A DNA stretch of 64,000 nucleotides from Daphnia pulex (lineage: Eukaryota > Arthropoda > Branchiopoda > Diplostraca > Daphniidae): the NCBI RefSeq assembly GCF_021134715.1, contig NC_060020.1:3844001-3908000 (forward strand). The letters run 5' to 3'. The notes beneath the pieces are model-generated. The model was not told the DNA's origin. It was given only the letters and a program-made list of their open reading frames with translations, and ran no database searches. A program made the position numbers and the translations under genes. Shown piece after piece: positions 14,123 to 28,000 of this stretch (positions are counted from its first letter, which is position 1; each line of letters starts with the position of its first letter).

Positions 14123-14314
14123 TTAACAAGGAAAAGCTAATACCTCCTTGACGCCAGACAACAGAGAGTTGTGGTTCCGTTGCTTACACCAACTGCTCCA
14201 AGCGACCTCAGCGGACTGGTATGCAGGGTGCGTATTCGATCGAATTGCTCCCAGTATGAGCTCGATAATTTCCTTCGGAAAGGTTCGTTCTTCCAGACAA
14301 CTCCGGAGAACCAC
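14123..14314 (-). pseudogene. DIRS tyrosine recombinase, N-terminal fragment
   Basis: The 63-residue frame contains EIIELILGAIRSNT followed by AYQSAEVAWSSWCKQR and ends near VLAFP. This is the pattern of the N-terminal SAM-like core-binding domain of DIRS tyrosine recombinases (helices around AYxSAWxxWxxWC). The catalytic R-H-R-Y half is not present before the internal complementary region, so the gene is truncated and cannot give an active recombinase. Confidence 0.6.
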
Positions 14315-14491
14315 CGAGCGATAAAACAGATGGATTCGTTCCTGTCAATGGATGACCCTCCCCCAACGGGGAGATCAGCCTACTTGGATGGGAAGAGAAG
14401 GAGCGGAATTTCCGTTGCTAGCTCTATCAGGGACGGGAGGTCAGTGGTGTTGCTAGGGCAATCTCGGCTAGTTTCCTAGTCCTTATTCGTT

Positions 14492-15020
14492 TCATACTGC
14501 CCCCCTCCCTTCTTTAAAAAGGATGCATCCGACGCCCTGGACAAATCCGTCGTCGGGAAAACTGAGCGGACGGCCAGATGTAAAATCTGCCTTTGAAACC
14601 ACCCAAGAAGGATTTCTAAGAGCCTCTTGTAAACGTGCCGAAAGCGTAAATTGCTCTCTTGACCTGATCAGATGATCATCCGGTTTGGAATCTAAGGGGA
14701 TCCGAAGAGCACGGAAGTGTGCTGGGGCAATTCTATACCCGTGCGCCGAGATTAAAATCTCATCCCAATAAAGTTCGAGGCGAAGGTCGTTCTTCCGCAG
14801 GAAGGTTACCACTCCCCTTGCTAGTCTGGTGAACGCCCATCACATTGAGTTTAAAACGAAGGAGGGGGGGGGCACGAATTCGAAGAAAACGCCCCCATTT
14901 AAACTGAAGGAATTTCAAAAGGCCTTCAAAAATAGGAAAAAAAATTGAGACCGACAAGTATGAGTCAATCAAGTTCAACTTGGTGAGCCAACCCGCTCCC
15001 GAATAATTGGACGGGATCAC
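14492..15020 (-). pseudogene. DIRS reverse transcriptase fragments
   Basis: Two overlapping frames together recall DIRS reverse transcriptase. One (15020-14760) carries TKLNLIDSYLSVSI followed by a KFLQFKWG-like strand, which resembles the K-L-D-L-K-D-A-Y palm motif. The other (14812-14492) carries LRKNDLRLELYWDEILISA, where the catalytic Y-x-D-D box should lie. Here it reads Y-W-D-E, so one catalytic aspartate is lost. The sequence then jumps to a region without clear RNase H motifs. Frameshift, active-site loss and deletion all indicate a dead copy. Confidence 0.62.
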
Positions 15021-15107
15021 AAATAGAATTTAGTTGTAGATATGGGGCCACCGTTGATAAATTCCACCGATCGAAAGCCGGTCTTGACAATTTAACATAA
15101 AAACGCG

Positions 15108-15899
15108 CTATGCGTCCAAGAGAAAAAACCCATAAAAGGAAAGGAGAATAGATTGGACATACCGAGATCCTTTAAAATTGGAATAGCGACCGCCTGAAGA
15201 TGAAGGGGGGTGGCTGAAATCGCGACTCGATTGGCGTTGATCATGACCACCTTTAGATCCGGGCGCGCGAGGGGCTCCCGCGTTTTCGAGAGCGTTCAGA
15301 GTTTTCACTTGCTCGACCAGGGCCTGGGTGAACTTCGGACCGAAGAGGTGTTCTCCACCCGTTGGCAGGACAGCTTTGTCGTCTAGCAGTCCAATATTCT
15401 GCGGGTAGATTTGGGCCAGAATGTTGCGGCGTCGCGCGTTCGTGATGTCGTGGTACACCACCGCCCAGAGCTTCAGAGCTGTTTTGACCGCCTTGGCGTC
15501 GGCTCGGGATTTCTTCTTTTTCTTGAGCCGACTTGCTAGAAACATGATGGGCTTGACTAAGTCAAGGATCTTGAAGGTTTGATTTCTGTAGATTTTCTCG
15601 ATTGGGTCGATGTTGACCTTGGCTGCCGAAGATGACTTAACTGCCTTCAGCCGGATGTAGAATGCATCATCTAGATTGGGGTTGATCAGCAGGTCGGCGT
15701 TCTTCTTTAGCTTGGGTCTAAAGGCCTCTCTAGCACTTTTCGCTCGAGTGTCATCTAAACCCGATACGACCCAGTCGGCCAAACTAGCTGACTTTTCACT
15801 TGAGAGACGAAATTTCTTTACGCCTCCTCTTCTTGATGAGTCGGAGCCTGAACTACTAGAATTTGAGCTAGAATCGCTTGACTGTTCGGGATCCGACAT
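15108..15899 (-). pseudogene. DIRS Gag-like ORF (263 codons)
   Basis: The frame starts MSDPEQSSDSSSNSSSSG with a serine-rich acidic leader, then a mostly helical region. It ends with VYHDITNARRRNILAQI and LPTGGEHLFGPKFTQALVEQ. This order (leader, helical body, then an L-F-G-x-x-F motif and a basic/serine tail) is what DIRS first ORFs look like. The frame itself is still open, but the last 20 or so residues run into unrelated sequence, so the natural C-terminus or the junction to the polymerase ORF may be lost. It lies directly inside the right inverted repeat, at the expected 5' position of the element. Confidence 0.6.
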
Positions 15900-15926
15900 G
15901 ATGTTTGCACAACGAGAGCGAAAAGA

Positions 15927-16051
15927 GATCTGGTGTGTCTAAGGGAAAGGTCCGCCCACCTGAGCGCCATCTCTCACCTATCCCCCGTTTTTGTTGTTCT
16001 TTTGTTTGCTGAGAAGCAGCTGAAATATAGAGGTCGCACACAGTCAATGTC
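15927..16051. repeat. DIRS inverted terminal repeat, right copy
   Basis: Partner of 13375-13497. It lies just upstream of the Gag-like start codon when the element is read on the minus strand, so it would contain the element's promoter end. Confidence 0.8.
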
Positions 16052-17690
16052 GAACGAATTTACCGACAATTTCGGGGATCCCTCGCGACTATGGGAGCGG
16101 AATGAACCTGGTTAGTACGTAAAAAGATGACAGGAGCTGTCACGACCAGGTCTACATCACTCGCTTGACGATGTGTGTACAGAAAGTTTTTTTCTTTTTC
16201 GAGTTTGCCGAATCCAAACTCTTTTTTTTCCCTCCTCTGCTATCGCTCCCGTCATTTCCCTCACACTCGAATAATATCACGCTATTTCTTTGGCCTCGTT
16301 TTTTCCTCTTCTATTTCTCTCTCTCTCTCTTTCTTTCGGCCCGTTTGTTGTGCTCATCCACGTTTTTCTATCCCCTCCGCACGGCCCGGGGGATTATACG
16401 CTGGCGTAGTTGAACGCGTAGCCAATGTGCGTGAAACTGAGCGGATTCGGCGTTGCGTTTTATCTGGGACTGGCGCGAATGCACAGCAGGTCAGCCAGGA
16501 TACATATACGTATATGTGTGTGCGCTCGGTTCTTTGGCTGTTGTTTTGGGTTTCTTTTTTCCTTTTCTTATTTTCTTATTTTCGGCCCTCCCCCCCCCTG
16601 CGAATGCTGTTGGCTGCGGTCAACAATCAAACCCAATAGCCATCGCCTTTCATCTTTGGACGTTTTTATTTCACCCCAGTTGCTCAAAAGCAATCAAGCG
16701 CTTGCATCCAATCTTTACCAATACTTGCGGCCCCCCAAAGGCGATGCCAGAAAGTAGGAAAAAGATGGAAATGATTTGCTGTTTGGGAATCGGCTTCTTC
16801 TCGATGTTGATTGCAGCAGAGGCAGCAGCCGCTGCCCTCGTAACGAAATGGCAACCCCCCCCCCCTCTCTCTCGAATCCAGATGATGAAATGACGAGAAG
16901 AGCTGGAAATGAAAAGTTTGAAATTTGTTTCAATTTCTGAGAAATTGAATTGAATTGTCTTGGCGCTTGGATTCGCTCCGTCGCCCGCACCGTCACGGCG
17001 ACAACAAATCAACGCAATTAAGATAATGAAATTCAGCGATGGCTGCTGCTGCTGTATGTAGACGACATTTCACTATGTGTGTGTGTGTGCCAGTCGCCCC
17101 GCTCGACTGGGGAACTAACGGGCCACACGGCACTATCTACTCCATCCTCCTCCCTCAACACATTTCAATCGAGCCGATTCGAATGCATGAAACCCCATTC
17201 TACTTCATTACCATAAACATGGCGTGCCATTTCAGGGCGAAAGGATCTTCCTCAGTGAAGAGCTAGGAGCCTTGTCACGCAGCCCATAAACTCTCGCCCG
17301 TTTGAAGTGGCTGCCACTGCATGTTGTCTACTATAGAGAGTCAAAGTCTAACGTCGAAAGAAAAAGTGGAATAAACAAGCCGGGAACCTGAATTACTCTT
17401 AGACTCATAGACGGGACGACGTTGTGACGTCTATTTACTTATTTAAGTCTAATAAAAAAAGAAGTGAACTCGGTACTCTCGCACGTGTTGTCTTTTGCCG
17501 TTGATTTTCTTTGAAGACTCGGGCGAAGAAGAGCGAACGCTTATTCAGAATGTCGACCAATTTGACTGTATGTAAACGTTGTCGGCCTCATTTTTGTTTT
17601 CTCTCTCTCTCACTCTCCCTCACGCGCTCCTTAAGGAGCCGAGCGAGAGCAAACTGGGCCAGGAGAGAAGCAATAACACGACAGAAGCAA

Positions 17691-17711
17691 CAGCAGCAGC
17701 AGCAGCAGCAG
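17691..17711. repeat. (CAG)n microsatellite
   Basis: Seven uninterrupted CAG units in intronic DNA, with GCA-rich flanks. No coding frame around it is supported. Confidence 0.9.
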
Positions 17712-20700
17712 CGCACTTTACAGGAAATAACAAGTCCGGTCGGGGGTTTTTTGTGTGATGATGTTGTACATGTTTGGTGTGCATCCGCTTGCCTCTCCTT
17801 TTTCTATCTGTTTGCACACGGATAACGCCATATTTGTTGAATAAAATGAGGCTACAGGCTGGCAAGTATCAGGCGGAGAAAGGCCCGTCGAGAGATTTGG
17901 GGGGGAGTTGGGAGACACGTTGGAAATGTTATTATTATCTAGCAACATATTTTTCTCTATATGGGCCATGTTTTCTCACTGTTATTGAGTGCGTACACAC
18001 AAACATGGAGCTAGTCAACTTCCTGTTTGATGCGCAACTTCTTTTTTTTTTTTTTTTTTGAAAGCCAATCTTCATTTGATTTGCTCTCTTTCAAAACGGA
18101 TTTCGTCGTGCCGTAGTCGAAAACGACGACAAGCCATCGCGAAACCTTTTTTTGGCGTCAAAAACTCTCAGTTTTGTATGGCATTTCCGAGCGACATTGT
18201 TGTCGGGCCACGTTACCTAAACTAGAAAAGAAATTACATATCGACCGGTGTGGTATTGTATATCTCTCTCTCTCTCCAGCCCCCATGCTGCCTTTATATA
18301 TTATATATACATCAGCTTAAAGTCGTCCAAGTGATGAGGAATCCTAGCAAGTAAATCGAATCAAGTTTGCATGATAGGTTGACCATCACATGAAGAGATT
18401 CAATTGAATAACGCTCCCCACATCGATCGAAACCTTTTTCTTCGCCTCCTCCCCTTTACGAGTCGGTATTATTACTTTAGCGATCCTGAATTCGGTGATG
18501 ACCGGACTTGTTTTGTGGTCTTCCCCCCCCCCGCGGACGGACACAAGAACGTCGTCGTCGTCGGCGCGGTCATTATCGATTCATTCGGAGAAAATCATAT
18601 CCCGCAAGCAGACAGAGAAGCCTCATTCACCTTTCATCAGCTCACGCTGGGGGCTCTGTAGACGTGTAAGCGTTCACGTAATCCGGCCGATGGGGTGGGG
18701 TTTTTCTGTCTGCCCACCAACTTGCATTGACTCGCTTCTTATGACATTTCTTTTTCTTGTTTGTGCAAACATCTTTTTTTGGTCTCCCTTTTATATGGGA
18801 ATATCGTCGGGTTTTGTTGGCTCTGCAGGGTCAGGAGCAAACACTATGTCCGCGCGTCGTTCATTCTTTTTTCTTTCATTCTTTCTTCTTCTTTTCATCT
18901 GCCGTTCTTCTTCTTCTATGTGTAAAGGCTCTCTTTATTCACAATTGCGGCTCTTTATGAAGACTCTGTCAAAAGACGTAAAAGAGATTTCCGTTCGCCT
19001 CCTCCGCCCACTGATCCAGCAGCAGTAGTCTCCGCGCCCCCCGTGTTGGACGTGTAGTAGATATTTATGGATAAACCTATACAACAGGGGGTGGATGGAG
19101 AAAACGATACTTTTTTTTTCTCTTCAAAGGTCTCCTTCCCAACAAAAGAACCCAAAAAGAAAAGAAGAAGAAGAAGAAAAAAAAAGGCGGCTAGCAGATG
19201 AATCGTTGAACGAAACGTGAAGCGGTGAGTGCGTGAATAGAATTTTTGATGTCGCTCGGGATCAATCCTTTTATCGGTAGAAATCGAGCCCACAACGCGT
19301 TGCTGATCTCTCTGCGAGGTTCTCCGACTACATAGTCTTATTTTAAATATGTATTTCTAGATATCTTTGCGAGCAATAGTATGTGCCACGTCACATGGTG
19401 AGGCCCGGAGAAAATAAAAGAAAAGGGAAAAAGGCGGAACACACCCAGAGAGAGATGAAAAATGGAAAAAAGAAAAAGGAGGGAGCGCGCCGGAATTAAT
19501 ATATACACCAAGGAGAGCCCAGGATGTATAGGATTCTCTATTGCTATATAGCCAGCAGGAGCCTGCGGAGCATATGCGACGTGCTTCTACTGGCCAAACA
19601 AGCTTGATATTCCTTCTTTCATTCCCGAGAAATCTCTCTCTCTCTCTTCCTGTGCGTCGCCGCTCGCAAGTATAGAAACGCAGAAGCGACGGCCGTCGTC
19701 GGTCCGTCCTAGTATGAAAAAGATGGGGTCCGCACTGATGATCGGCTCAAAAGCACGTAGCCACGAGCGAGATGACTATAATAACTCATATATTACTTCT
19801 ACGAGCGGTGCGCGTCGCCTGCCGCCGCCGCCGCTTTTGAAAAAAAGGTGATCGATAAAGAAGATCATTGGGGTTGGCGATATATACCTGCATACGGCTT
19901 TGAGCCTTGTTAAACTCTCCAGACCTGCTTCCTTCTCATGCGTCTAGGACGTGTCACTCTCCCGCGTGCGCGCGCGCGCAACAGCCAGAAAATAAAAACA
20001 AAAAACGAATAGGTGCGTATGGTGTGTGTGTGTCTAAATATAACGACGATATCTATGTGTGTGTGTGTAAAGGAGACGTACACATAACATAAGAGAGGCT
20101 GTAGAAGTGTTATAAATCTCTTTACGGGCGATTATTTTGTTTCGTTTCCCTTTCTGGCTTATTATTATTCTCGACGGCCCTTGTGAGTCGTCGTCGTCGT
20201 CGGATAGCCTTCTTCCCGTCTCGAGCCTTTTTTCTTACTACTCTTCTACTGCATAACCTCTTTCTTTCCTTTTTTTATTTTCGTTAGGTCTTTATTTTAT
20301 TTGATTTTTTTATGTTCATCTGTCGTCCTTAGTAGACAAACCAAACAAAAAATTTTTAAGAGTTTTCACACACTGGCTGGCAGCTAGCGCGGGCGGAGGG
20401 GGCTACTATTCGGTTTGGCGTGTCTGCCGTGTGGATATAAATATAACTCTCTCACTCAGTTACAGACCGAAAAGAGTCGAAAGTGAATCAGGAGAAGAGA
20501 CTGGAACACACAGCGTTCAACCAGTTGCAGAACGTTGACTCGGTCCTCCCGTATATATACTCCGCGCACCCTTTTATTGCTTTTTTTTTTCCTCCCTCTT
20601 CTATTTCCTTTTTTTCTGTTTTGCTCTCCTTCATCCTTCGTTTTCTCGACACTTTTCGGGCGTCGCTGCCGTCGAATCCTCCGCTCCTTCTTGTGACCAG

Positions 20701-23700
20701 CGCGCCTGGTGTTGCCGATTCAGTCAGTCTTGGTCCTCTGTCGAGTGCGCGCTTTCCTTCGTTTCTCTCTCCCCAAACCCTCCCTGCGTATTCCCTCTTG
20801 CGTCACATCATTTTTGGCACTGCCAAGTGCAATCGTCGGGAGATAGAGAGAAAATAAAAAAACACCGAGAGGATAAAACAACAAGAGTTGCAGGCGAAAT
20901 TCTATTACTACACCACTTGGCTCTCTTTTGATTCTCCGTCTTTTGCGGATGGATCGGACGGCGATCGACTGGCCGCCTGCCGGATCAGCTTTCGAAGCGG
21001 ATGTTTTGATTTGTGTCGCTGGCCCATCGGCGAGTGTCCTCCATCTCCTTCCAAGTGCTCCGATCCAAAGTTACAAAGTCTGCCGTAACATTGCCCGCTG
21101 CCGGGAGATTTGAAAGAGATTTTCACTGTGAAAAAGAGCGGAAAAAAGGCCGACTAACAAGCTCTAGCTAACGAAACTCGTACGCATTCTTGGCGTTCGG
21201 TTCCGTGTCTCATTGTCATCGATATTTATTAATCCTCCCGTTTTTCTGGAGTAAAAGAATTGTTCGTTTTTTTGGCTGGGGGTCTATTTGGTTCAGCTCT
21301 TATTTTGTTGTTATTCCGTTTGGAAAGAAAAAGAAATTCGGACCCTACTCCATATCCTTTACGGCTTATCAATGACTTGTGAAAGGTTTCGTCTGATGTT
21401 TGACTCTTTCCTTCTGTTGAAGCCGTTCGTCGACTCGGTGGCGATGATCGTCTCCCTGCTCCCTCCCGCCCCAGCAATCCCGTATTTCAAAAAGTCTGGA
21501 TCTATCCAAGCGGAGAGCAACACAGTCTACTAGTTTTTGTCCAACTGATACTGTTCAACAAAAAAAAAAAAAATTGCTTCCGGATTTTAGTTATTTGAAA
21601 CTTTTTTTCCCTTTTCTTTTTCTTTTTTTTTCATTTTCACGCTTCATCACACCTGTCCCTAGTCACATGACTAACGCGACTGGCCCATCAGTTTAATCCA
21701 ACTTCAACTTCACGTTGATCGCACTCATTTTCAAACTTTCCATTGCCTTCCTTTTTGTGTTTTTGGATGGGAAACTTGTTATAAGCTAAGCTAGCTAGTC
21801 CTAGAGTTCTTGATTCGATTCCCTCACTTGGGTTCAGCCGGCCCCCCTGCGCCCAGCCAACGGTCAACACGCCGCATTACAACAATTGCACGGGCCCCAT
21901 TGTAATCGTTTATTCCGTCTATAGTCGCTCTCTCCTGGGTGCGCGTTTACTCTCTCTTTCTCTCTCATTCGCTATAGCGTTTTATTTTTGATGCGCTTCT
22001 ATTATTCGCCGCCGCTGTGGACCGAAAAAAAAAGTTGAATCTCAAGTCAAACGAACCAATAGAGAAATCATAACTGAGAGCCCCCCAGCGTTGGCTGCGT
22101 CGCCAAAATAAGTCAAGACAAAAGAAGAAAAAGAAGCCCCTCTCGACGTCATTAGCGTCTAGCGAGCGGAAATCCCTTCAGACTAACCGCACTCTTGTTT
22201 TTGTGTTTATTTTGATATTGTTCCAAAAACTGTCCCTTTTGATATTTTTGGGCGACCACCACCTCCTCCTTTCACCTACTCTCTCTCTCTCTCTCTCTGT
22301 GTGTGTGTCGCCTCCCTTTCAAGAAGAAAAACGTTTCTCGATCTGTGGTCCGTGTCTTATCTCATTGGCCACCGTCTACCGGGAGCGTGAAAAGCTGAAA
22401 TAAGAAGAGAGAAGAAACAAGGAGACCCACTCTCTCTCTCTGAAGTAGCGGTCAGAAAAGACGGCCGGGGCCATTCCGAGAGATAGTAGATTTCGGTGTT
22501 GGAGTGCACGGCGTTAGTCGCGCCTGCACTTGTCGTCTCTAGAGTCGAGTTCCTTGTGGTTCGGCTCTGTGTGTGTGTGTGTGTGTGTGGACATTGGACG
22601 AGCAAGTGGACCGGAACCCAGTGGCCCATACAGCCCAGACAAAAGGCAAAAGGAGGGAAATAGGAAGGAAGGAAGGAATAAGCAAATCCAATCCAATCTT
22701 CTCGCTTCCGGCTTGACGTGGCGATTTGTCAAGAGAACCGACCCGTCGTTATCCGCGGCCATCCGCCTTTTTGCGCCCTGGCAACACACAAATACAAAAG
22801 AGAAGGTGTGCAAGGATCGAATGGGCAAACGTCTGGAGCCAATAGGACGAGAAGCCCACACGACGGCCCTCCGTAATCGAGGCACGGGCCAAAAGAAATG
22901 TCTCCACTTTTATTGCACTTGCTAGTCGGTGCAGACGCCCAGCAGTTTCTTGCGCTTGGCCGTGGCAACAACCAGCAGCAGCCGCCGCAAACCCGAATGT
23001 CATCACCGCACGTCGACGGCCGTCGATCCTAACCAGAGAAAAAAGAAAAAAAAGGCATGAAAAATGCCAGTGAGACGCAAGAGTCTTTTGGGCCTATTCG
23101 TCACCGTCGTTTATCTGACACGGGACCGTGCGTGACTCGATGAAGTGCCAACAGTAGTGAAACGACGTCGCTCTGGGATATACGAAGCCGCAAAGAATAA
23201 ACGAGGGAAGGAAGGAAGAAAAAAGAACTTGGTTCCAAATGTGAGAAAAAGAGAAGAGAAATAAACTTCATTTTTTGCTACAGTGCGCTTTTCTGTTCTA
23301 GACCGACAGACGGGGAGGATTGAGTACCCAAATCTCATCATCTGCCTCTATAAATAACTGCAACATTTTCTCGTGAATTTTTTTTTTGAAATCAAGTGCG
23401 GGAATTATTCTGAAAAAAGAGAAACCGACGAGTGGCGGGAATTTTAAAAATCCCTTTTTCCAAAAAATCTTAACTTTTTTGTTTACCCGGTGGTCTAGCC
23501 AACCTACAAACATTGAAAGGGAAAGGCTCAAGTGAAAATCAAATTGAACATTTTAGAGTATAAAAATGGCGGCCAACAGTTTGCGCGTCTTCTTTCAAAG
23601 TTTACTGTCGGGACCAACTCAGTCAATTCATCAGAAACGGTAGTCACAACTTCCTGCCTACATCCCTTATTGTCATCCCGTCATTATTAATTACCATCGG

Positions 23701-25098
23701 GAATCCTGTATATAGCACTTATTAAGAGGCATGTGTAGAGAGAGGGTGGGGGGGGGCAGGTAAATTTCAACCGACTCCCTCTATATGTATTAAATTTAAG
23801 TTTATTATTAGTAAATGATGATTTGTTTTTTTGTCTTGTAGCTACTGCTACGTTAGCTGAAATGCCTAACATGTCTATAATTTAGTCACGAATCAATCAG
23901 CGAACGTACCGAGCCGTAACGACGACTCCCGAACCCGAGGTGCGTAGTATATATAACAAGCGGGCGGGAACGGCTGCCAACATCGTAAATGTTGAAACAA
24001 AAGAAAAAAAGGGGGTCCAAGAAGAAGAAAGAAAGAAAGAAAGAATATAAATAGAGAATATTGTGAGCAGTGCCGCTCTCAATTATTTTTTTTCTTTCGA
24101 ACGTTGGGTCGGGCTGCTGGCCCTCTCATCCTTCCTATCCAAAAAGGAAAATTAAATTCCACTTCTTTCACGGTCCCATTTCGTCCAATTTGTTGACCTT
24201 TTTTTTTACGTAAAGGTTCCGGCAAATGTTGTATCGTTGCTGGCCATTATGTTTCCACGGAGACTGCGAAATAGCCCGACCCTTATTGTATATAACCGGA
24301 TGAAACTTTTGGCCTTTTTGTTTGTTTGTTTTGCATTTGTCTCATCTCCTTTTCTATTTTGAATTTTGTGTGTGTGTGTGTGTTTCGTATTATTTTGCCT
24401 TCAATATCATTTGGGTGATGTTCCATCGTCCACCCGCGTTGGTTTGAAAGTGGAAAAAGAGAACCAGCAAGATATTCGTCGTGCCCGGCCCGGCCCGGCC
24501 CGGAGTAGAGAGACTTGACGAGCCGAGCGTCTGGCGCCTCTTTCAACGATTCATAAAACTTCATTACTACGCGCCACTGTTATATTAGGTTGGCAGTATC
24601 CCGACGTCTGCCATCATGACCGCTCACACGTGTTGTGGTCGCCTGGGAACCCGTTTATTCTGTCTTACTCGTGTGTCGTTACCACCGCCACGGCTCCGGG
24701 AACCTTAAAAGGCCTAGCGGCCACACCACCCCACCCATGTTCTGCTTCATTTCCGTCTTGATTGAGATCAACGGCGTCGACTATGAGTTTATGACAGAAC
24801 ACAGGGAAGCAGCCGAAATTGAATTGTTTAGTTCCCCCCTCCCCCTCCTCTCCTTTTGAGTTATCCGATGTAACGCAACTAATGAGAGAGAGAGGAGGGG
24901 GCATCACGTATATAGTCTACTACTATAAATTAGTTAGAGAAATCGGATGGAATTGGATATGAGAAATGGCGGAATGCGCCCCTTGGTTTAACATGTCTCT
25001 CTGTCCCGAGACTCTGTGTGTGTGTGTGTGTCTCTTGTCTTTATCTCGGTGACAATTGGAAACTCATTGGTCCTTTTCTTGTTTTCTCGTTTCTATAG

Positions 25099-28000
25099 TC
25101 ACATCAATCAGACGTCGTCCTGGCTGCCCCCCATTGACAATTGGAATGGAAGTATCCAGGCCGGTGCCAGCGGAGGCACGTCGCTGCCCTACGGCTGGGA
25201 AGCGGCCACCGACCGGGAAGGCAAAGCCTACTTCATCAAGTGAGTAATACGAAAATTGGACAATTGGATCGATAAGTCTCGGATTAGCGCCGCTCGACAC
25301 GGCGTCTCAGATAGAAATTGCAAATTCAATTATCTTTCAATTGTCTTTCTACTACTGTCCTCTCTCTCTCCCGTCTATGTGTGTGTCCGTTGGCCTATTT
25401 TATTCCTTATCCACTTGGCTGATGTCTTTACTGCTGCCCAGCAGTCCTATGTCCATCGATTATTTATACAACGTCATTGTCTATTTTCTTCTTCTTTTTT
25501 ACCTCGTCCGTCTAGCCACTTGAACAAGACGACGACCTACGAGGATCCGCGCAAGGATTGGGGCGAAGAGCCGCCGCAGCCGCGCGAAGTCGAACTCTCC
25601 CGCCATCCGGAACTGGGATTCGGTTTTGTGGCCGGCAGCGAAAAACCAGTCATTGTTAGGTGCGTTTTTTGTTATAGGAAATTTTATTACCGGTGACGGG
25701 GGGTAGAAAGAAAACTTTAAAACAAAAAATAACTCGAACGTTGGACTCGAATCGATTCGGTTAGGTTCGTGACGGAAGGCGGGCCGAGCGTGGACAAACT
25801 GCTGCCAGGCGATCAAATTTGGAGAATCAACGGGGAGGACGTCAAGAATGCTCCGCGCGATCACGTCATTCAATTGGTCCGCTCCTGTAAAGAGACGGTC
25901 CACCTCGCCGTGTGCCAGCCGCCGTTGGACAACGTAAGTTATTCCCTACTCTTGTTTTTATTTCCTGTTGGGAAGATTTTAAAATGTCATTTGCCTTCCG
26001 GTGTACATGTGTGTGCAGTCGACGCGCAAATCCGCTTTGCTCAGTGCGGCCAAGAAAGCCAAGCTGAGAAATAATCCATCTCGCGTCCGCTTTGCCGAAG
26101 GCGTCGTGATTAACGGCACCACATTGCCGTTGGTAAGTTCCAGTTATCCTATTTTTTTTTTTCATCCCAGTTCCAGCTGTTCCGCTCATTTTCGCTTTTT
26201 TTTTAACCCCCCGACTCTTACAGAGCCAATCGCTGAGCCGGGAAGATCCTTGCCCGCCGCTCATGCCCAACGTGATGAAAGTCTACCTGGAGAACGGGCA
26301 GACGAAATCGTTCAAGTACGACTCGGCCACCACCGTCTCCGACGTCCTCAACTCGCTCCAGCAGAAGCTCGGCTTCAAATCGATGGACAACTTTTCGCTG
26401 TGCGTCGAGCACGTCAAGAGCATCCGCAAAAACAAGTTGACGTTGCTCGATCCGGCCGAATCTCTCGCCTGGGTACGTTTCTGCCTTTTTTTCCGATGAA
26501 ATAATCAACAAAAAATCAATGGCGATTTCGATTTTATTCCGACAGATTGCGGCCAGGCCTGGCGCTCACAATCTCCGCTGCATGTTGCGAATAGCTTTCC
26601 TACCGAAAGACGCATACGACTTGCTAAGGAAAGACACGGGAGGCTTCGAGTACCTCTTCATGCAAGTATGTGACTCATCTTCTCAATCATTTGCCAAGTC
26701 GTTTCTTTTTGGCTTATAATAACTCGTTTCCTTTTTTTCTAGTGCTGCAATGACGTCGTTCAGGAGAGGTTCGCTCCCGAGCTCAAGTACGACATCGCCT
26801 TGCGAATTGCCGCCCTTCACATGCACCAGCATGCGCTTACCAACAAGATGCAGGGCAAGCTCACCGTGAAGAATATCGAGTGAGTTAATTTAGTTTTTCT
26901 TTGATTGGTTATATTCCCATTTGCTAACGGCGAGAGAAAGTAGCCAAAAAGTCCGCTGGGATTATTGGTATTTTGGGGGTCGTCAAGTATAGCTGGATTG
27001 ATTTTGTTATTTTGTGGCTAATGCAGGCGCGAATACGGGCTGGAACGGTTCGTGCCCACCTCGCTGGTCGAGGCGATGAAGCGCAAGGAGTTGCGCAAAT
27101 TGCTCTCGCACTTTTTCAAAGTCAATCAACAACTGACGGCGCCCGGGCAGAAGCAGTTGACCGTCCTACAGGCCAAGCTCCACTACCTCAAAATCATTGC
27201 CGAACTGCCCAGCTACGGCGCGAAATGTTTTTCCACCAACTTCAAGGTAAAAACAACATTTCATTTGTGTTCATTCATTTTTAAAAATTCATTTTCCCTT
27301 GATTTGAATTATTTAGTCGGATTCGAATGTTGAGACTGTGATATTGGTCAGCCCCAAATTCGGCGTTAGTCAAATATCCGGAATGCGGAGCAGTGCGGTA
27401 AGTCTTTTATGTCTTTTTTTGTTTCATTTTTGGGCTTTTTTTTCCGGTAATTTGGACTCGGATGGCGTCTAAACGGTCTAGCCGTTCCAGCAGCGAACCC
27501 TAACAGATTTGATGAGATTTCTGACGGCTCGGCCTGATTCTTAAGCGCGCCAAGAGAGAAACTCGTAATGTCTTTGAGCGCGTTCTCTTCCGGAATTTTT
27601 ATCGACATGCCCGTCGAGATGTGGAATGAGTGAAGCGGGAGAAACTGGGCCTAAACACACGGCCGTGTGTCTCTGCGTAAAACAGGCAAAAGGGAGAGAG
27701 AGAGAATACTCTGTCCCAAATACTCTGACGGGCGAACGGCGGCCGTCGGAATTTGTTTGTTTAGTTTTCTGTGTGTATGTCTGTGTGTGTAATGTGGGGG
27801 TGGCTCGCGACAAGCACATCTTTCATCTCGCAGCTTGACGGATTGGAAAAGGAGAAAGACGACTAGGTCCAGCAGGAGCACGCGCCCAACTTGTGTTCAA
27901 TGTCTCTGGCGGAAGGGGATTCTCTCTAGCAGTGAAAAATGCATCGCTCCCGATTCCCTGTTCGACAGAGACCCTGTTCGAAGCCTTGTCGGCTTCGATT

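Larger units (their letters stand above)
13305..16072 (-). mobile_element. degenerate DIRS-type (tyrosine-recombinase) retrotransposon
   Basis: This element reads on the minus strand and shows the DIRS plan. Inverted terminal repeats of about 120 bp sit at 13375-13497 and 15927-16051. An internal complementary region at 13787-13891 is complementary to both outer ends: its left part matches 13305-13385 and its right part matches 16030-16072. Between them lie, in order, a Gag-like ORF, reverse-transcriptase fragments and the N-terminal piece of a tyrosine recombinase. At about 2.8 kb it is roughly half the usual length of the family, so it is internally deleted as well as frameshifted. It sits inside the long first intron of the FRMPD4-like gene. 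Confidence 0.8.
6504..25098 (+). other. very long first intron (non-coding) containing a DIRS-type insertion
   Basis: If the exon at 6415 belongs to the downstream gene, this is one intron of about 18.6 kb. All other introns of the gene are below 2 kb. It is dominated by CT/GA tracts, (CA)n, (CAG)n at 17691-17711, a G-run near 10071-10083 and a C-run near 10278-10290. The open frames I checked lack recognisable domains and look like chance openings in skewed sequence. The only structured insertion is the DIRS remnant at 13305-16072. A long first intron often holds regulatory DNA, but I cannot point to a specific enhancer. Confidence 0.4.
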
